Position numbers and translations under genes: made by a program
Source: Rhynchopus euleeides
Lineage: Eukaryota > Euglenozoa > Diplonemea > Diplonemida > Diplonemidae
Direction: 5' to 3'
Assembly (NCBI GenBank): GCA_963210315.1
Contig: OY723302.1
Span: 62,001 to 126,000, forward strand
Length of the DNA: 64,000 nt
Part shown: positions 12,101 through 23,650 of the stretch, one piece after another
Numbering within the stretch: position 1 is the stretch's first letter
Layout: each line of letters starts with the position of its first letter
The notes under the pieces: model-generated
Databases searched by the model: none
What the model was told of the DNA's origin: nothing
What the model saw: only the letters and a program-made list of their open reading frames with translations

Positions 12101-12919
12101 CCGTAAACGGAAATATTGTGGACCGTAATAAAGGTGAACCGTACTATAGGTGGACCGTAAAAAAGATGGAACAAATGGGATTTTTCCGGAACTTGGAACA
12201 TTTTTACGGTCCACCTATTTTACGGTTGGGATAGTGGACTTGGCGGTTTTTTTACGAATTCCTTCGACGAAGTCGCGAAGGAACCAAGGAAATCGCACGA
12301 CTGAAGCTGCAGGATTAACACCACAGGGCCTCAACACAGAGTGTGCGCTCACCATCGTCCGGGAACTGTTCTCCCACAGTTACTGCAGGGTGTACTACAC
12401 TAAAGGAGTACGATTTCCCTGAATTTTCCGGGCACTGATTCACGAATTTACATCTGGAGGGAGCCCGGTGGTCTCAGCTTCTGTCTGCGCGCCCTGCCGT
12501 ACTGTGGCTGCTTTTGTGGGCTCGTGCAGCAGGTTCTACTTTTACTTCTACTTTTACTTCTACCGGAACGCTCCTTGCATGGTACTACACTTCTCGAGGT
12601 GTGGTGGTGGGTGAGTCTCGAGGTGAGTGGTGGTGATCGTGCCCTTTCCACACGCAGGGAGGACTTGCTTCTCTTGCTGGTGTTGGTTGCGGTGGTGGAG
12701 GGAGGGTCCAAAGCTGGGAGGTCGGGAGGCCTACGTGCGGGAGTCTGCGGCGTGGAGGCCGCAGTCCGCGCCCCGCAACCCACCAGCCCGCGGGCGAAAA
12801 ACACATTGTCTTTTCCATATTCAGTCCCAATAAATGGTGGACCGTAAAAAAGATGGAACGTTTGGCCTTTTTTTGGGAACTTGGAACATTTTTACGGTCC
12901 ACCCTTTTTCCGTTTACGG
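12101..12919. mobile_element. element D copy 1 (819 bp)
   Basis: The termini CCGTAAACGGAAA and its exact reverse complement are bounded by TA (12099-12100 and 12920-12921). Sub-terminal repeats include GTGGACCGTAA and TTGGAACATTTTTACGGTCC. A second copy is at 32451-33248. No intact transposase; ORFs in the centre are open on both strands and lack domains. Confidence 0.85.
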
Positions 12920-12967
12920 TATAATAGTTGACATGCAAGTATTATACTTGTATTTTTACTTGATATA

Positions 12968-13296
12968 CCGTATACGTAAATATTTTGGAACGTAAATATT
13001 ATGGAACGTAAATATTTTGGAACGCTGGTGGGTTGGCGTTCCAGATTTTTTTCGTTCCATAATATTTACAGGGCTTTCTGCGACTCGGGGACTTGGACCA
13101 GGGGATCGGACGGCATACAGAGTCCCTGACGGGACCTACTCGTGCACTTTTCGCGCGATTCCTGACGCAAGCCGTCCTCACCACCGAGTCCCCAACTGGC
13201 CCTGTAAATATTTTGGAACGTAAATATTATGGAACGGACCGGCCAAAAATGGGCCCGTTCCATAATATTTACGTTCCATAATATTTACGTATACGG
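12968..13296 (-). mobile_element. element C copy 2 (329 bp, inverted)
   Basis: It has the same ends and length as copy 1, in reverse orientation, with TA at 12966-12967 and 13297-13298. It sits at a different TA of B's opposite arm, so the two copies arose by separate insertions and not by duplication of the arm. Confidence 0.8.
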
Positions 13297-14577
13297 TACA
13301 TGTATTTTACATGTATATTTCAGGCATATACATGTATTATACATGTATAATAGTTGACATGCAAGTATTATACATGTATAATACATGTATATACTTGTAG
13401 TTATACATGTAAAATTTACAAGATCCCACCGTGTGCCTCTTTAAAAAGCGAGTAAAATGGGAAATTTCAACAATGCCGAAAATCGAACTTCTGTGTACCG
13501 TTACACACCACAACACCCCCAGAGGGTCCCATATGCGCTGTATCTGCAAAATTCTGACATTTGTCCGTGATTTGTCACTTTTATTGCGTGATGTGAAAAA
13601 AGTGCCCATGAGTGGTACCTGTGGGCACTTTTGCCACTACCACAACCAACACATTCCTGCAATGGATGTGTCCGCAGGGGGGTAGGCAGGTGTGAAATCA
13701 ACGCAGATTACACATATTGGCGAGGAACTGTCAGAGAAGTCCGATTGTTGCGGTCGGTGTCATCATCTGCTATAACTCTGTTGGCAGCCTGCCTGAAGGC
13801 TGCCACAACCCCGGCCGCTGGCTGCCACCACCACAAAATCAGGTACCATCTCGATACTTCCTCATGCGTGTATCAGAGCACATTCAAAAACTTCCCCGAT
13901 GATGTTTCCCTGATGCCTGCGACCAACAATTTTGTCAAGGGGTCCACTCTCGTATGATCCGGGCTACAGTAGCCCACTGAAAACCTCTACCACAGCGATG
14001 GTGCCGTGCCAGCACAATCAGCAGGGTCTGATAACAATACCCCCCTCGTCCTGAGACAGGAACAGATAGATGTGTGTTCCCAAGAGGATACAGGCAGCCG
14101 AAGATGCTGCGTGCAAGGCACATGGTTCTCGCAGCTGCAGCAATAAGGTCGAGCGATGAAAGAACCTCTCACGAGCCTCAAATCAGTAGCCAGGAGGGAG
14201 TGCCCATTACAGCAGGTGAGGAGGGCTGGCGTTATTCAGGAGCTTGGAGAATCGCGCGATTGACCCCTCTTTCACCATCCACACATCCCAGTCAGTCCCC
14301 TCCATCCCAGAGGCATGCAGCAAGCGTGTTCTCACCAGGAAAAATATGACGGTTCATGTCCTAGCCACCCCAGAATGGGGCCCAGGTACCACTCAGGGGC
14401 ACATTTTTCCGGATCACATCTGAGCGACCCAGAGAGGGTCGTCCAGGCTGTGGGATGCCCTGGGGGGTGTTTCTGGGGTGATATGGGTGACTTTTTAGCC
14501 TCGATACCATGCTGGGGGGTCCGATTGGGGCATCTTAAAATTTTCCATTTTACTCGCGCATATGACCCCCCCTAGGG

Positions 14578-15331
14578 CAGTGAAGGCAAAATACGCGTAT
14601 TTTTCAGAATCCCGATTTTAAAAATACGTTGAACGTTCAAATACGTTGAACGTTCAGCGTATTTGAACGTTTCTCACATTGCCTACCGTCTGCAGGGGCC
14701 ACCAGGCACAAACCCGCCTTTCCTCAAGCAGAGCAAGGGCGAGTTGGTGGCACCAACGACAACCGTGCGGAAGACGTCCTTGGAGCACGATTTTACAGCG
14801 ACTTGCTTCGCGATGCAGTCGACAACATATCCCTTGTCCTTTGCTCCATGAAGCGGGCTGGTGCAGTTGAGATGAACCCCTGCCGGTGGGATATGCCATC
14901 CAGTTCTCCCATGCGTGATATCCCATACGTCCTGTACCCGTAGCTCAGGTTCGGCCATCCACTTCCTCGACACGACAGACTCCAGCCGGTCGAGTGGGGT
15001 AAAATTGGGAGATAGGTCGAGAGGGGGTTGGTACCCCCGCTTTTCCGGAGTTCAACCCTGAAAAGAGGGGGTACCAACCACCCCTTTCCGGGTCCCGCCC
15101 CTTCTCGGACTACAGAACCTCTTTTTCACCGACTTTTCGCCACGCGTGACACTCTCCATCCCACAGGTGTCCCCTTTAGTGTGTGCAGGGGGCCCACCCC
15201 CTACTGCTAGGGGGGATTTCATGTGAAGAGTGCACCCAGTGGGTGAAAACGCTCAAAAGCCAAAAAAACGTTCAACTTCGGCGCATTTTTTAAAAATACG
15301 TTGAACGTTTTTTACGTATTTTCTATCACTG
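14578..15331. mobile_element. non-autonomous hAT-like (Buster-type) element
   Basis: The direct repeat CCCTAGGG at 14570-14577 and 15332-15339 is an 8-bp target duplication of the nnnTAnnn type known for Buster hATs. The ends CAGTGAAGGCAAAATACG and (reverse-complemented) CAGTGATAGAAAATACG match after small differences. AATACGTTGAACGTT repeats lie inside both ends, and an inverted pair GGTTGGTACCCCC (15026-15038 with 15067-15079) lies in the middle. It inserted exactly over the right TA border of element A, so it is younger than A. No transposase. Confidence 0.85.
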
Positions 15332-15339
15332 CCCTAGGG

Positions 15340-16271
15340 GGGGGGGGGGGGGGGCAGGACTTTAAGACTTTCGCTCAGAGGTGCAGAAACGGGTGAGACG
15401 AAATCCTTCATAAGCTTCCGGCCAAAGCAGCGGAGGAAAACTCAGGCCAAATCGGGCGGGTCTGAATTTTCCTCATAAAACGAAGCCTCTCTGTCGCCGT
15501 TGTTTATTTGTGTTAGCTTTGGTACCGACAACCACGGCCCTGGGCGCGGTGGGGCACGGCCAGGGTCATGACGTGACACAGCTCTGTTTTCTTTTTACGA
15601 GAGGAGCTTTGTTGATGAGAACACGGAGGGGCTCGTGGATCTGTGCACGCATGCACGCCACCACCAGAGGAAGGCCCCCTGCCCCCTTGCCCCCTGATCA
15701 GTGCGTGCCTTGTGCGGGGAATGTTCGTTGTGACGCACCGAGCACATCCTCTGCTCTTGATGCAACCTCCACCGCAGAGACACGAGCCGGGTTTGATACT
15801 TGAGCAGGAGCCGCTTTGGCTTTTTGTGTTGATTGGTGAGGCACGACAGTCACGTGACACACACAGGGTGAGGGATGGGGGGGGGGGGGGGGGCGGGTGG
15901 GGCTATGGGGCCTGGTCCCCACCCAAGCAGACCTTCGCCTGCAGGCAGGCAGGCAGGCTGGGGGGGAAGCAGCAAATGGTCACCACACCTCGCCACATTG
16001 GAAGAGGGGGTCGGGGGTTTGGAGGGATAGTGAGTGCCTTCAGCTTATCTCTGTTTTTGGTTCAGTTTCGGTTTACATGTTTGTGTTCTTCTTTGCGGGG
16101 GGGGGGCAGGAGGCGCCACAGCACGACCCTACCCGCCATGACTACGTGACGACTGAGTTTGTGTTTAGTTTTGGTGGTCCTTTTTTTTGGTGGTTTTGGT
16201 TATTCAGAGGGAACTGAGATGGGGGGGGGGGGGGGGATATGCGCGACTCTCTGGAGCAACATGCACATGCC
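15340..16271. other. intergenic, no supported gene
   Basis: It holds G runs (about 15337-15356, 15878-15893, 16220-16233) and a left-arm fragment of the small MITE family (TTTCGCTCAGAGGTGCAGAAA near 15373). No gene seen. Confidence 0.5.
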
Positions 16272-19200
16272 TCAGAGGGGGTAGAACGTGAGGGCCGGCT
16301 CCATGCCTGTCTCAAATCTGCCGATCCAACGGGATTTGGAGTTCTTGAATGCGGGGATGCCCCACTTTGTGTATTCGCCGTTCAGGAGCACCTCAACAGA
16401 GGCGATGTGCCACGGGTCATGCCCGGAGCCAGCGTGACGCACCTCCATGCTCGTGATGTCACGCACCTCCCACGGGCTGTTCGTCAGCGCAAGGGTGGGT
16501 GTGCCTTTAGGTTCCCCGGGCACCACCGACCCTGCCACGAAGTGGTTGTCGCCGTTGTGGAGGACCACGTCGAAGGAGTCGGCAGAGCCCATCTGCCCCT
16601 TCGGCCCCGACGTGAACCGGAGGTCGAGCTCAAAACCACCCGCCGCCACAGGGGACCCAGACAGCGCTGGGGCAGCTGGGGCAGCCTGCCAATGCAGGCG
16701 TGTCTTGTGGTTGGGGTCGTCCGTGCTCCCGCCGACCCAGCGCCCCGCGATGTTGTTAAACTTCGGGAGCAGCCACTGCGACCAGCCGTTGGCGTTCACC
16801 TCCAGCTTGCTGACGTGCCAGGCGTCGCCACACGGGCCGCTCTGCACCTCCACCCAGGCCAGCTTGGAGGCAGGCTGGGGGGTGTCGGTGAAGGAGTATG
16901 TCACAACGCTGTCGCGCACCGCGTCCTTCACCGATGCGGGGTAAAACTCGCCCGATGTGAAGTGCAGCAAGATGGGCATGGCGCATGTGGTCCCCGCGTT
17001 GGGGAACGACCCTGTGGTGAACCTGAGCTCCACAGAGGACCCGCCACGCGCCTCGCGGGCGGGCGGCGCCCACTCCAGCGTGGCGCTCTGCCCGGCTGCG
17101 CGGCTCACCCACACGCCCCCCTCGGAGTTGAACCGCGAGCGGACAACCCACTTCACCCACGATGCCCCGGACACCACCTCTGTGGAGGCGATCAGCCAGT
17201 CGTCAGGCCCCTCCATGGACACAACCACAGCGGCAATGCTGTCGGTGGGCTGAGGGCTGCCTGTCACGTCGATGCCGTTCGTTGACCCCAGCCCGGGGGC
17301 GACGACGGACCCGGCGGGGTGTGTCGAGCCGTCGGCAAACACGAGGGTGACGGGGAACCTGCTCTCAGAGCCCTGCCTGCCGGTGGCCCCTGTGGTGAAC
17401 CGGATGCTCACACTGTGGGTGCCCTGGGGTACAGTGGGCGCGGGGCGTGGGGTGAAGCGCAGCGCCGCTGGGGCGTCGTCGTTGTCGTTGTCGATCCACT
17501 GGCTGGAGTCGGACCCCACGTCGGGCAGCACCCAGGGCTCCCCGGCGACCTCCAGGCTGCGCACGAACCACCCGTCGGGGCCTGTGGCGCGCAGCTCGAT
17601 GGCAGTCAGGTCGGAGGCGCTGTGCGGTGCGTTGGAGACACTCACCACGGTGGCCGCACCGGAGGCGGGCTGTGCCACGCTGCCCCCAGGGAACACGCCG
17701 TCTGCGTAGTGGAGGTGCACCACGAAGGTGTCGGAGGAGCCGTCGGCAGCGCCCGCCCCGGAGGTGACGGTGAAGCTGACCTCTGCGCCGCCTGCGGGCA
17801 GGGGCTGTGCGGGGGTCTCGAAGTGCAGCGCGTCCGGCAGCAGCGGGTTGCCGAGGGAGACCCACCACCCGGTGCGGTGGAACACCCGCGGCAGGGTGAG
17901 GGGCTGCGACTCGCTGCCAGAGGACACAACGCAGCTGCCGACAAACCACCCGTCCTTCTCCAGCGCGGTCACCACAACACGGGCAACGTCGGCGTATGCA
18001 ACGGGGCTGCGGGTGGTGGTGATGGTGGCCGTGTCGCCCTCCTGCGGTGCGATGACGTGACCCAGTGTGGCGAGCGTGCCGCCCGTGCCCACCACCTCGA
18101 CGCGGAAGATGCTGTTGGAGGCGGCGTCCGTGCGGCTCCCTGTGGCCAGGTCCACAGTGAGGGCGGCTGTGCCAGTGAGGCGTGTGAAGGCAAAGGACGC
18201 GGGGCTGCCCTGTGCGATGTAGGCGGAGAGGGCACCCCCTGTGGTATGCCCCATGACCCACTCCCCGTCGGAGAGCTGCGCGTAGCGCACGAACCACGTG
18301 TCGGTGGTGTCAGAGGTGACGGACACGGTTGCGACGTCGGCTGCCAAGAAGCGGCAGGCTATCAACGCGGTCACGAGGTCATCGCGCGTGTCTGGCATCA
18401 CAACTGTCATGCACGACTTCCCAGATGCTGCCATCAGCAGCACGGTGAAGGTACCTGTCGACGTGTGGTAGCCGCGAGCGCCTGTCTGGAAACGCACATC
18501 AATAACAGCAAAGGTGGGCGGGGGTGCCGGTGTCGGTGGTGCCGGTGTCAGCGGTGCAGGCGTCGGTGGTGCCGGTGTCGGCGGTGACGATGTTGGCGGC
18601 GAAGGTGTCGGAGGCGACGGTGTTGGCGGTGCAGGCGTCGGCGGCGACGGTGTTGGTGGCGAAGGTGTCGGTGGTGCCAGTGTCGGAGGCGACGGTGTTG
18701 GTGGTGCAGGCGTCGGCGGCGACGGTGTTGGCGGCGAAGGTGTCGGTGGTGCCGGTGTCGGAGGCGACGGTGTTGGCGGTGCAGGCGTCGGCGGCGACGG
18801 TGTCGGAGGCGACGGTGTCGGTGGTGCCAGTGTCGGAGGCGACGGTGTTGGCGGTGCAGGCGTCGGCGGCGACGGTGTCGGAGGCGACGGTGTCGGTGGT
18901 GCCAGTGTCGGAGGCGACGGTGTTGGTGGTGCAGGCGTCGGCGGCGACGGTGTTGGCGGCGAAGGTGTCGGTGGTGCCAGTGTCGGAGGCGACGGTGTTG
19001 GCGGTGCAGGCGTCGGCGGCGACGGTGTCGGAGGCGACGGTGTCGGTGGTGCCAGTGTCGGAGGCGACGGTGTTGGTGGTGCAGGCGTCAGCGGCGACGG
19101 TGTTGGCGGCGAAGGTGTCGGTGGTGCCGGTGTCGGAGGCGACGGTGTTGGCGGTGCAGGCGTCGGCGGCGACGGTGTCGGTGGTGCCAGTGTCGGAGGC

Positions 19201-22200
19201 GACGGTGTTGGTGGTGCAGGCGTCGACGGCGACGGTGTTGGCGGCGAAGGTGTCGGTGGTGCCAGTGTCGGAGGCGACGGTGTTGGCGGTGCAGGCGTCG
19301 GCGGCGACGGTGTCGGAGGCGACGGTGTCGGTGGTGCCAGTGTCGGAGGCGACGGTGTTGGCGGTGCAGGCGTCGGCGGCGACGGTGTTGGTGGCGAAGG
19401 TGTCGGTGGTGCCAGTGTCGGAGGCGACGGTGTTGGCGGTGCAGGCGTCGGCGGCGACGGTGTCGGAGGCGACGGTGTCGGTGGTGCCAGTGTCGGAGGC
19501 GACGGTGTTGGTGGTGCAGGCGTCGGCGGCGACGGTGTTGGCGGCGAAGGTGTCGGTGGTGCCAGTGTCGGAGGCGACGGTGTTGGCGGTGCAGGCGTCG
19601 GCGGCGACGGTGTTGGTGGCGAAGGTGTCGGTGGTGCCAGTGTCGGAGGCGACGGTGTTGGTGGTGCAGGCGTCGGCGGCGACGGTGTTGGCGGCGAAGG
19701 TGTCGGTGGTGCCGGTGTCGGTGGCGACGGTGTTGGTGGCGAAGGTGTCGGTGGTGCAGGCGTCGGCGGCGACGGTGTTGGCGGCGAAGGTGTCGGTGGT
19801 GCCAGTGTGGGAGGCGACGGTGTTGGCGGTGCAGGCGTCGGCGGCGACGGTGTCGGAGGCGACGGTGTCGGTGGTGCCAGTGTCGGAGGCGACGGTGTTG
19901 GCGGTGCAGGCGTCGGCGGCGACGGTGTTGGTGGCGAAGGTGTCGGTGGTGCCAGTGTCGGAGGCGACGGTGTTGGCGGTGCAGGCGTCGGCGGCGACGG
20001 TGTCGGAGGCGACGGTGTCGGTGGTGCCAGTGTCGGAGGCGACGGTGTTGGTGGTGCAGGCGTCGGCGGCGACGGTGTTGGCGGCGAAGGTGTCGGTGGT
20101 GCCAGTGTCGGAGGCGACGGTGTTGGCGGTGCAGGCGTCGGCGGCGACGGTGTTGGTGGCGAAGGTGTCGGTGGTGCCAGTGTCGGAGGCGACGGTGTTG
20201 GTGGTGCAGGCGTCGGCGGCGACGGTGTTGGCGGCGAAGGTGTCGGTGGTGCCGGTGTCGGTGGCGACGGTGTTGGTGGCGAAGGTGTCGGAGGCGACGG
20301 TGTCGGAGGCGACGGTGTTGGTGGTGCAGGCGTCGGCGGCGACGGTGTCGGAGGCGACGGTGTCGGTGGTGCCAGTGTCGGAGGCGACGGTGTTGGTGGT
20401 GCAGGCGTCGGCGGCGACGGTGTCGGAGGCGACGGTGTCGGTGGTGCCAGTGTCGGAGGCGACGGTGTTGGCGGTGCAGGCGTCGGCGGCGACGGTGTCG
20501 GAGGCGACGGTGTCGGTGGTGCCAGTGTCGGAGGCGACGGTGTTGGTGGTGCAGGCGTCGGCGGCGACGGTGTTGGCGGCGAAGGTGTCGGTGGTGCCAG
20601 TGTCGGAGGCGACGGTGTTGGCGGTGCAGGCGTCGGCGGCGACGGTGTTGGTGGCGAAGGTGTCGGTGGTGCCAGTGTCGGAGGCGACGGTGTTGGTGGT
20701 GCAGGCGTCGGCGGCGACGGTGTTGGCGGCGAAGGTGTCGGTGGTGCCGGTGTCGGTGGCGACGGTGTTGGTGGCGAAGGTGTCGGAGGCGACGGTGTCG
20801 GTGGTGCCAGTGTCGGAGGCGACGGTGTTGGTGGTGCAGGCGTCGGCGGCGACGGTGTTGGCGGCGAAGGTGTCGGTGGTGCCAGTGTCGGAGGCGACGG
20901 TGTTGGCGGTGCAGGCGTCGGCGGCGACGGTGTCGGAGGCGACGGTGTCGGTGGTGCCAGTGTCGGAGGCGACGGTGTTGGTGGTGCAGGCGTCGGCGGC
21001 GACGGTGTTGGCGGCGAAGGTGTCGGTGGTGCCGGTGTCGGAGGCGACGGTGTTGGCGGTGCAGGCGTCGGCGGCGACGGTGTCGGAGGCGACGGTGTCG
21101 GTGGTGCCAGTGTCGGAGGCGACGGTGTTGGCGGTGCAGGCGTCGGCGGCGACGGTGTCGGAGGCGACGGTGTTGGTGGTGCCAGTGTCGGAGGCGACGG
21201 TGTTGGTGGCGAAGGTGTCGGTGGTGCCAGTGTCGGAGGCGACGGTGTTGGCGGTGCAGGCGTCGGCGGCGACGGTGTCGGAGGCGACGGTGTCGGTGGT
21301 GCCAGTGTCGGAGGCGACGGTGTTGGTGGTGCAGGCGTCGGCGGCGACGGTGTTGGTGGCGAAGGTGTCGGTGGTGCCAGTGTCGGAGGCGACGGTGTTG
21401 GTGGTGCAGGTGTCGGCGGCGACGGTGTTGGCGGCGAAGGTGTCGGTGGTGCCAGTGTCGGAGGCGACGGTGTTGGCGGTGCAGGCGTCGGCGGCGACGG
21501 TGTTGGTGGCGAAGGTGTCGGTGGTGCCAGTGTCGGAGGCGACGGTGTTGGTGGTGCAGGCGTCGGCGGCGACGGTGTTGGCGGCGAAGGTGTCGGTGGT
21601 GCCGGTGTCGGTGGCGACGGTGTTGGTGGCGAAGGTGTCGGAGGCGACGGTGTCGGAGGCGACGGTGTCGGTGGTGCAGGCGTCGGCGGCGACGGTGTTG
21701 GCGGCGAAGGTGTCGGTGGTGCCAGTGTCGGAGGCGACGGTGTTGGTGGTGCAGGCGTCGGCGGCGACGGTGTTGGCGGCGAAGGTGTCGGTGGTGCCAG
21801 TGTCGGAGGCGACGGTGTTGGCGGTGCAGGCGTCGGCGGCGACGGTGTCGGAGGCGACGGTGTCGGTGGTGCCAGTGTCGGAGGCGACGGTGTTGGTGGT
21901 GCAGGCGTCGGCGGCGACGGTGTTGGCGGCGAAGGTGTCGGTGGTGCCAGTGTCGGAGGCGACGGTGTTGGCGGTGCAGGCGTCGGCGGCGACGGTGTTG
22001 GTGGCGAAGGTGTCGGTGGTGCCAGTGTCGGAGGCGACGGTGTTGGCGGTGCAGGCGTCGGCGGCGACGGTGTTGGTGGCGAAGGTGTCGGTGGTGCCAG
22101 TGTCGGAGGCGACGGTGTTGGTGGTGCAGGCGTCGGCGGCGACGGTGTTGGCGGCGAAGGTGTCGGTGGTGCCGGTGTCGGTGGCGACGGTGTTGGTGGC

Positions 22201-23639
22201 GAAGGTGTCGGAGGCGACGGTGTCGGTGGTGCCAGTGTCGGAGGCGACGGTGTTGGTGGTGCAGGCGTCGGCGGCGACGGTGTTGGCGGCGAAGGTGTCG
22301 GTGGTGCCAGTGTCGGAGGCGACGGTGTTGGCGGTGCAGGCGTCGGCGGCGACGGTGTCGGAGGCGACGGTGTCGGTGGTGCCAGTGTCGGAGGCGACGG
22401 TGTTGGTGGTGCAGGCGTCGGCGGCGACGGTGTTGGCGGCGAAGGTGTCGGTGGTGCCGGTGTCGGTGGCGACGGTGTTGGTGGCGAAGGTGTCGGTGGT
22501 GCCGGTGTTGTGTCGATGCAGGTGAATGTCGCACTCAGCCTCGGCAGCGAGAACGCGTCGCTGTAGTACCTCAGCAGCATGGACCCCCTCAGACCATTTG
22601 CTGGCATCCCAGTGGGTGGGCTGTCTTTATTGTACGTGTAACTGCCATCGAGGGTATCGAACTCCATTCTCCAGTTGAACAAGGAGTCCACCTCATCCCA
22701 GGTCACTGTGGCAGCACCAGGGCAGATGATCCTTGCACATTCGACAGTGTGCTTAAAAAATTCACCCTGGTAGCTCACGCTGTGATCACCTGTACCTCTG
22801 TATTGTTGGTACGAATTGCATTCCACGGGAATAACACCATCAGGCGGTGATCCTGCGACACACTCTTTGATTTTCCAGAACAAAAACGTCCTCGTGTCAC
22901 ACACGTACCCTGAGGGGCAACAGGGGTCACCATCCCCCGAGCATTCGTCCCCTGGCTTCTTCACCTCATTGCACCCAGGGGAGGGTGTCAGCGCGTCGAA
23001 CAGGGGAGAGGGTGTGCCCGGGCTGGGGGTCCCCTGGAAGTCAAGGTCGATGACTTGGTACCACGCCTGCTCACTTTCATCAACCTCACAGACTGCAAGC
23101 ACGACATGGTACCCAGACCGCTCTGGGGCCGTGCACGGCACAGTCACATCCGCCGATAAGAAGTATTCCCAGATACTCGTCGAGCGCCCCAGATCGTTGT
23201 CATGCGCGAGGCAGAAGGGCGCAGGCATGAAGCTGTCACGCGAAAGTGGCTGCGAGGGATCCCAGTCGGGCTTTGTGATGTAGAACGCCACGAAATGAAC
23301 TGCCAAGGAGTTGGGCATGTACCACGTGAAGTCGATATTGCCAGGTGACACAACTGTCTTCGACCACCGCGTAGCACCAGCCTCGTCCAGTTCATCGGCC
23401 CTCTCGGCAGACGCAATCCGCCCGTCGGGGGGGCCAGCCGCTGGGAAGTACTCGCCCTGGGGGTGGGTCGTGGTGATACTGTTGTAGAGGGCATCTGTCC
23501 TCGCGCTGCACGTGTTCTCATCTCTTTGGCACTTGTAAGCGCGCGACTGTGGGTTCTTCACGTATGCTGCATCCGCCACAAGCACTGCGCACAGCAGCGG
23601 CACTGCAAGCTGGCGCCAAGGCGCTGCCACCCTGCTCAT
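16272..23639 (-). CDS. secreted AA10/chitin-binding-like protein with Pro/Thr stalk and PLAT-like repeats
   Basis: This is a single-exon gene of about 2,455 residues. I chose the ATG at 23637-23639 because it opens directly into a signal peptide ([16 protein letters not shown]) and an AG lies 7 nt upstream; the ORF extends 13 codons further. Domains in order are an AA10/LPMO-like chitin-binding domain ([60 protein letters not shown]), an 8-Cys module, a CUB-like module ([17 protein letters not shown]), a stalk of about 1,330 residues of [15 protein letters not shown], and about six modules of about 120 residues each with a DxW-H/F-V pattern and a terminal RW(I/V)G that look PLAT-like. AA10 proteins bind or cleave chitin or cellulose; here the first mature residue appears to be Ala, not the copper-binding His, so binding without catalysis is inferred. 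No C-terminal membrane segment or anchor is visible. Confidence 0.85.
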   Translation of the reverse strand: MSRVAAPWRQLAVPLLCAVLVADAAYVKNPQSRAYKCQRDENTCSARTDALYNSITTTHPQGEYFPAAGPPDGRIASAERADELDEAGATRWSKTVVSPGNIDFTWYMPNSLAVHFVAFYITKPDWDPSQPLSRDSFMPAPFCLAHDNDLGRSTSIWEYFLSADVTVPCTAPERSGYHVVLAVCEVDESEQAWYQVIDLDFQGTPSPGTPSPLFDALTPSPGCNEVKKPGDECSGDGDPCCPSGYVCDTRTFLFWKIKECVAGSPPDGVIPVECNSYQQYRGTGDHSVSYQGEFFKHTVECARIICPGAATVTWDEVDSLFNWRMEFDTLDGSYTYNKDSPPTGMPANGLRGSMLLRYYSDAFSLPRLSATFTCIDTTPAPPTPSPPTPSPPTPAPPTPSPPTPSPPTPAPPTPSPPTLAPPTPSPPTPSPPTPAPPTPSPPTLAPPTPSPPTPSPPTPAPPTPSPPTLAPPTPSPPTPSPPTPSPPTPAPPTPSPPTPSPPTPAPPTPSPPTLAPPTPSPPTPSPPTPAPPTPSPPTLAPPTPSPPTPSPPTPAPPTPSPPTLAPPTPSPPTPSPPTPAPPTPSPPTLAPPTPSPPTPSPPTPAPPTPSPPTLAPPTPSPPTPSPPTPAPPTPSPPTLAPPTPSPPTPSPPTPAPPTPSPPTPSPPTPSPPTPSPPTPAPPTPSPPTPSPPTPAPPTPSPPTLAPPTPSPPTPSPPTPAPPTPSPPTLAPPTPSPPTPSPPTPAPPTPSPPTLAPPTPSPPTPSPPTPAPPTPSPPTLAPPTPSPPTPSPPTPAPPTPSPPTLAPPTPSPPTPSPPTLAPPTPSPPTPSPPTPAPPTPSPPTLAPPTPSPPTPSPPTPAPPTPSPPTPAPPTPSPPTPSPPTPAPPTPSPPTLAPPTPSPPTPSPPTPAPPTPSPPTLAPPTPSPPTPSPPTPAPPTPSPPTLAPPTPSPPTPSPPTPSPPTPAPPTPSPPTPSPPTPAPPTPSPPTLAPPTPSPPTPSPPTPAPPTPSPPTLAPPTPSPPTPSPPTPAPPTPSPPTLAPPTPSPPTPSPPTPAPPTPSPPTLAPPTPSPPTPSPPTPAPPTPSPPTLAPPTPSPPTPSPPTPAPPTPSPPTPSPPTPSPPTPSPPTPAPPTPSPPTPSPPTPAPPTPSPPTLAPPTPSPPTPSPPTPAPPTPSPPTLAPPTPSPPTPSPPTPAPPTPSPPTLAPPTPSPPTPSPPTPAPPTPSPPTLAPPTPSPPTPSPPTPAPPTPSPPTLAPPTPSPPTPSPPTPAPPTPSPPTLAPPTPSPPTPSPPTPAPPTPSPPTPSPPTPAPPTPSPPTPSPPTPAPPTPSPPTLAPPTPSPPTPSPPTPAPPTPSPPTLAPPTPSPPTPSPPTPAPPTPSPPTLAPPTPSPPTPSPPTPAPPTPSPPTLAPPTPSPPTPSPPTPAPPTPSPPTLAPPTPSPPTPSPPTPAPPTPSPPTLAPPTPSPPTPSPSTPAPPTPSPPTLAPPTPSPPTPAPPTPSPPTPAPPTPSPPTPSPLTPAPPTPSPPTLAPPTPSPPTPSPPTPAPPTPSPPTLAPPTPSPPTPSPPTPAPPTPSPPTLAPPTPSPPTPSPPTPAPPTPSPPTLAPPTPSPPTPSPPTPAPPTPSPPTPAPPTPSPPTPSPPTPAPPTPSPPTLAPPTPSPPTPSPPTPAPPTPSPPTPSPPTSSPPTPAPPTPAPLTPAPPTPAPPPTFAVIDVRFQTGARGYHTSTGTFTVLLMAASGKSCMTVVMPDTRDDLVTALIACRFLAADVATVSVTSDTTDTWFVRYAQLSDGEWVMGHTTGGALSAYIAQGSPASFAFTRLTGTAALTVDLATGSRTDAASNSIFRVEVVGTGGTLATLGHVIAPQEGDTATITTTRSPVAYADVARVVVTALEKDGWFVGSCVVSSGSESQPLTLPRVFHRTGWWVSLGNPLLPDALHFETPAQPLPAGGAEVSFTVTSGAGAADGSSDTFVVHLHYADGVFPGGSVAQPASGAATVVSVSNAPHSASDLTAIELRATGPDGWFVRSLEVAGEPWVLPDVGSDSSQWIDNDNDDAPAALRFTPRPAPTVPQGTHSVSIRFTTGATGRQGSESRFPVTLVFADGSTHPAGSVVAPGLGSTNGIDVTGSPQPTDSIAAVVVSMEGPDDWLIASTEVVSGASWVKWVVRSRFNSEGGVWVSRAAGQSATLEWAPPAREARGGSSVELRFTTGSFPNAGTTCAMPILLHFTSGEFYPASVKDAVRDSVVTYSFTDTPQPASKLAWVEVQSGPCGDAWHVSKLEVNANGWSQWLLPKFNNIAGRWVGGSTDDPNHKTRLHWQAAPAAPALSGSPVAAGGFELDLRFTSGPKGQMGSADSFDVVLHNGDNHFVAGSVVPGEPKGTPTLALTNSPWEVRDITSMEVRHAGSGHDPWHIASVEVLLNGEYTKWGIPAFKNSKSRWIGRFETGMEPALTFYPL
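18520..22510 (-). repeat. 15-nt minisatellite encoding [15 protein letters not shown] stalk
   Basis: About 4 kb of 15-nt units occur in strict register; no indel breaks the multiple-of-15 phase. A 25-residue higher-order unit ([25 protein letters not shown]) dominates, with occasional serine substitution (TPSPS) and extra TPSPP units. Landmark variants recur about 1.35 kb apart (for example near 20281 and 21630), implying larger segmental duplications. The tract is open in at least four frames, all decoys except the minus-strand stalk frame. Confidence 0.95.
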
Positions 23640-23650
23640 TGTGTGGCTGA
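23637..23650 (-). other. AG acceptor-like site just before the secreted-protein start
   Basis: On the minus strand a pyrimidine stretch CTGTTCCTCAG is followed after 7 nt by the ATG. This fits a 3' splice acceptor for a 5'UTR intron or trans-spliced leader. It cannot be proven from genomic sequence. Confidence 0.4.

Larger units (their letters stand above)
11260..13433. mobile_element. element B: AT-rich palindromic foldback inserted in A
   Basis: The ends CACGGTGGGATCTTGTAAAT and the reverse complement at 13414-13433 are perfect. The interior is built from TACATGTA, ATACTTGCATG and related palindromes and forms one huge inverted repeat. It carries two inverted copies of element C and one copy of element D. 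Exact insertion borders and target duplication are not clear (CATATG on the left, TGC on the right). It has no coding sequence, and base composition differs sharply from its GC-rich surroundings. Confidence 0.7.
11246..14572. mobile_element. outermost element A of a nested transposon stack
   Basis: Both ends read GGGGGGGTCATATG inward and are bounded by TA (11244-11245 and 14573-14574). Just inside, GCGAGTAAAATGGGAAATTT near 13447 pairs with AAATTTTCCATTTTACTCGC near 14536-14557, so the true left arm of A resumes after element B. A's own sequence is therefore about 11246-11259 plus 13434-14572, roughly 1.15 kb. The left flank is a G run, and the right flank is a G run once the hAT-like element after it is removed. 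Confidence 0.75.

Noticed and set aside
18514..22566. Long plus-strand ORFs of 1,350 and 1,333 codons and a second minus-strand ORF of 1,148 codons
   Set aside because: They are alternate frames of the 15-nt minisatellite that encodes the stalk. Only the minus frame continues into real domains on both sides.
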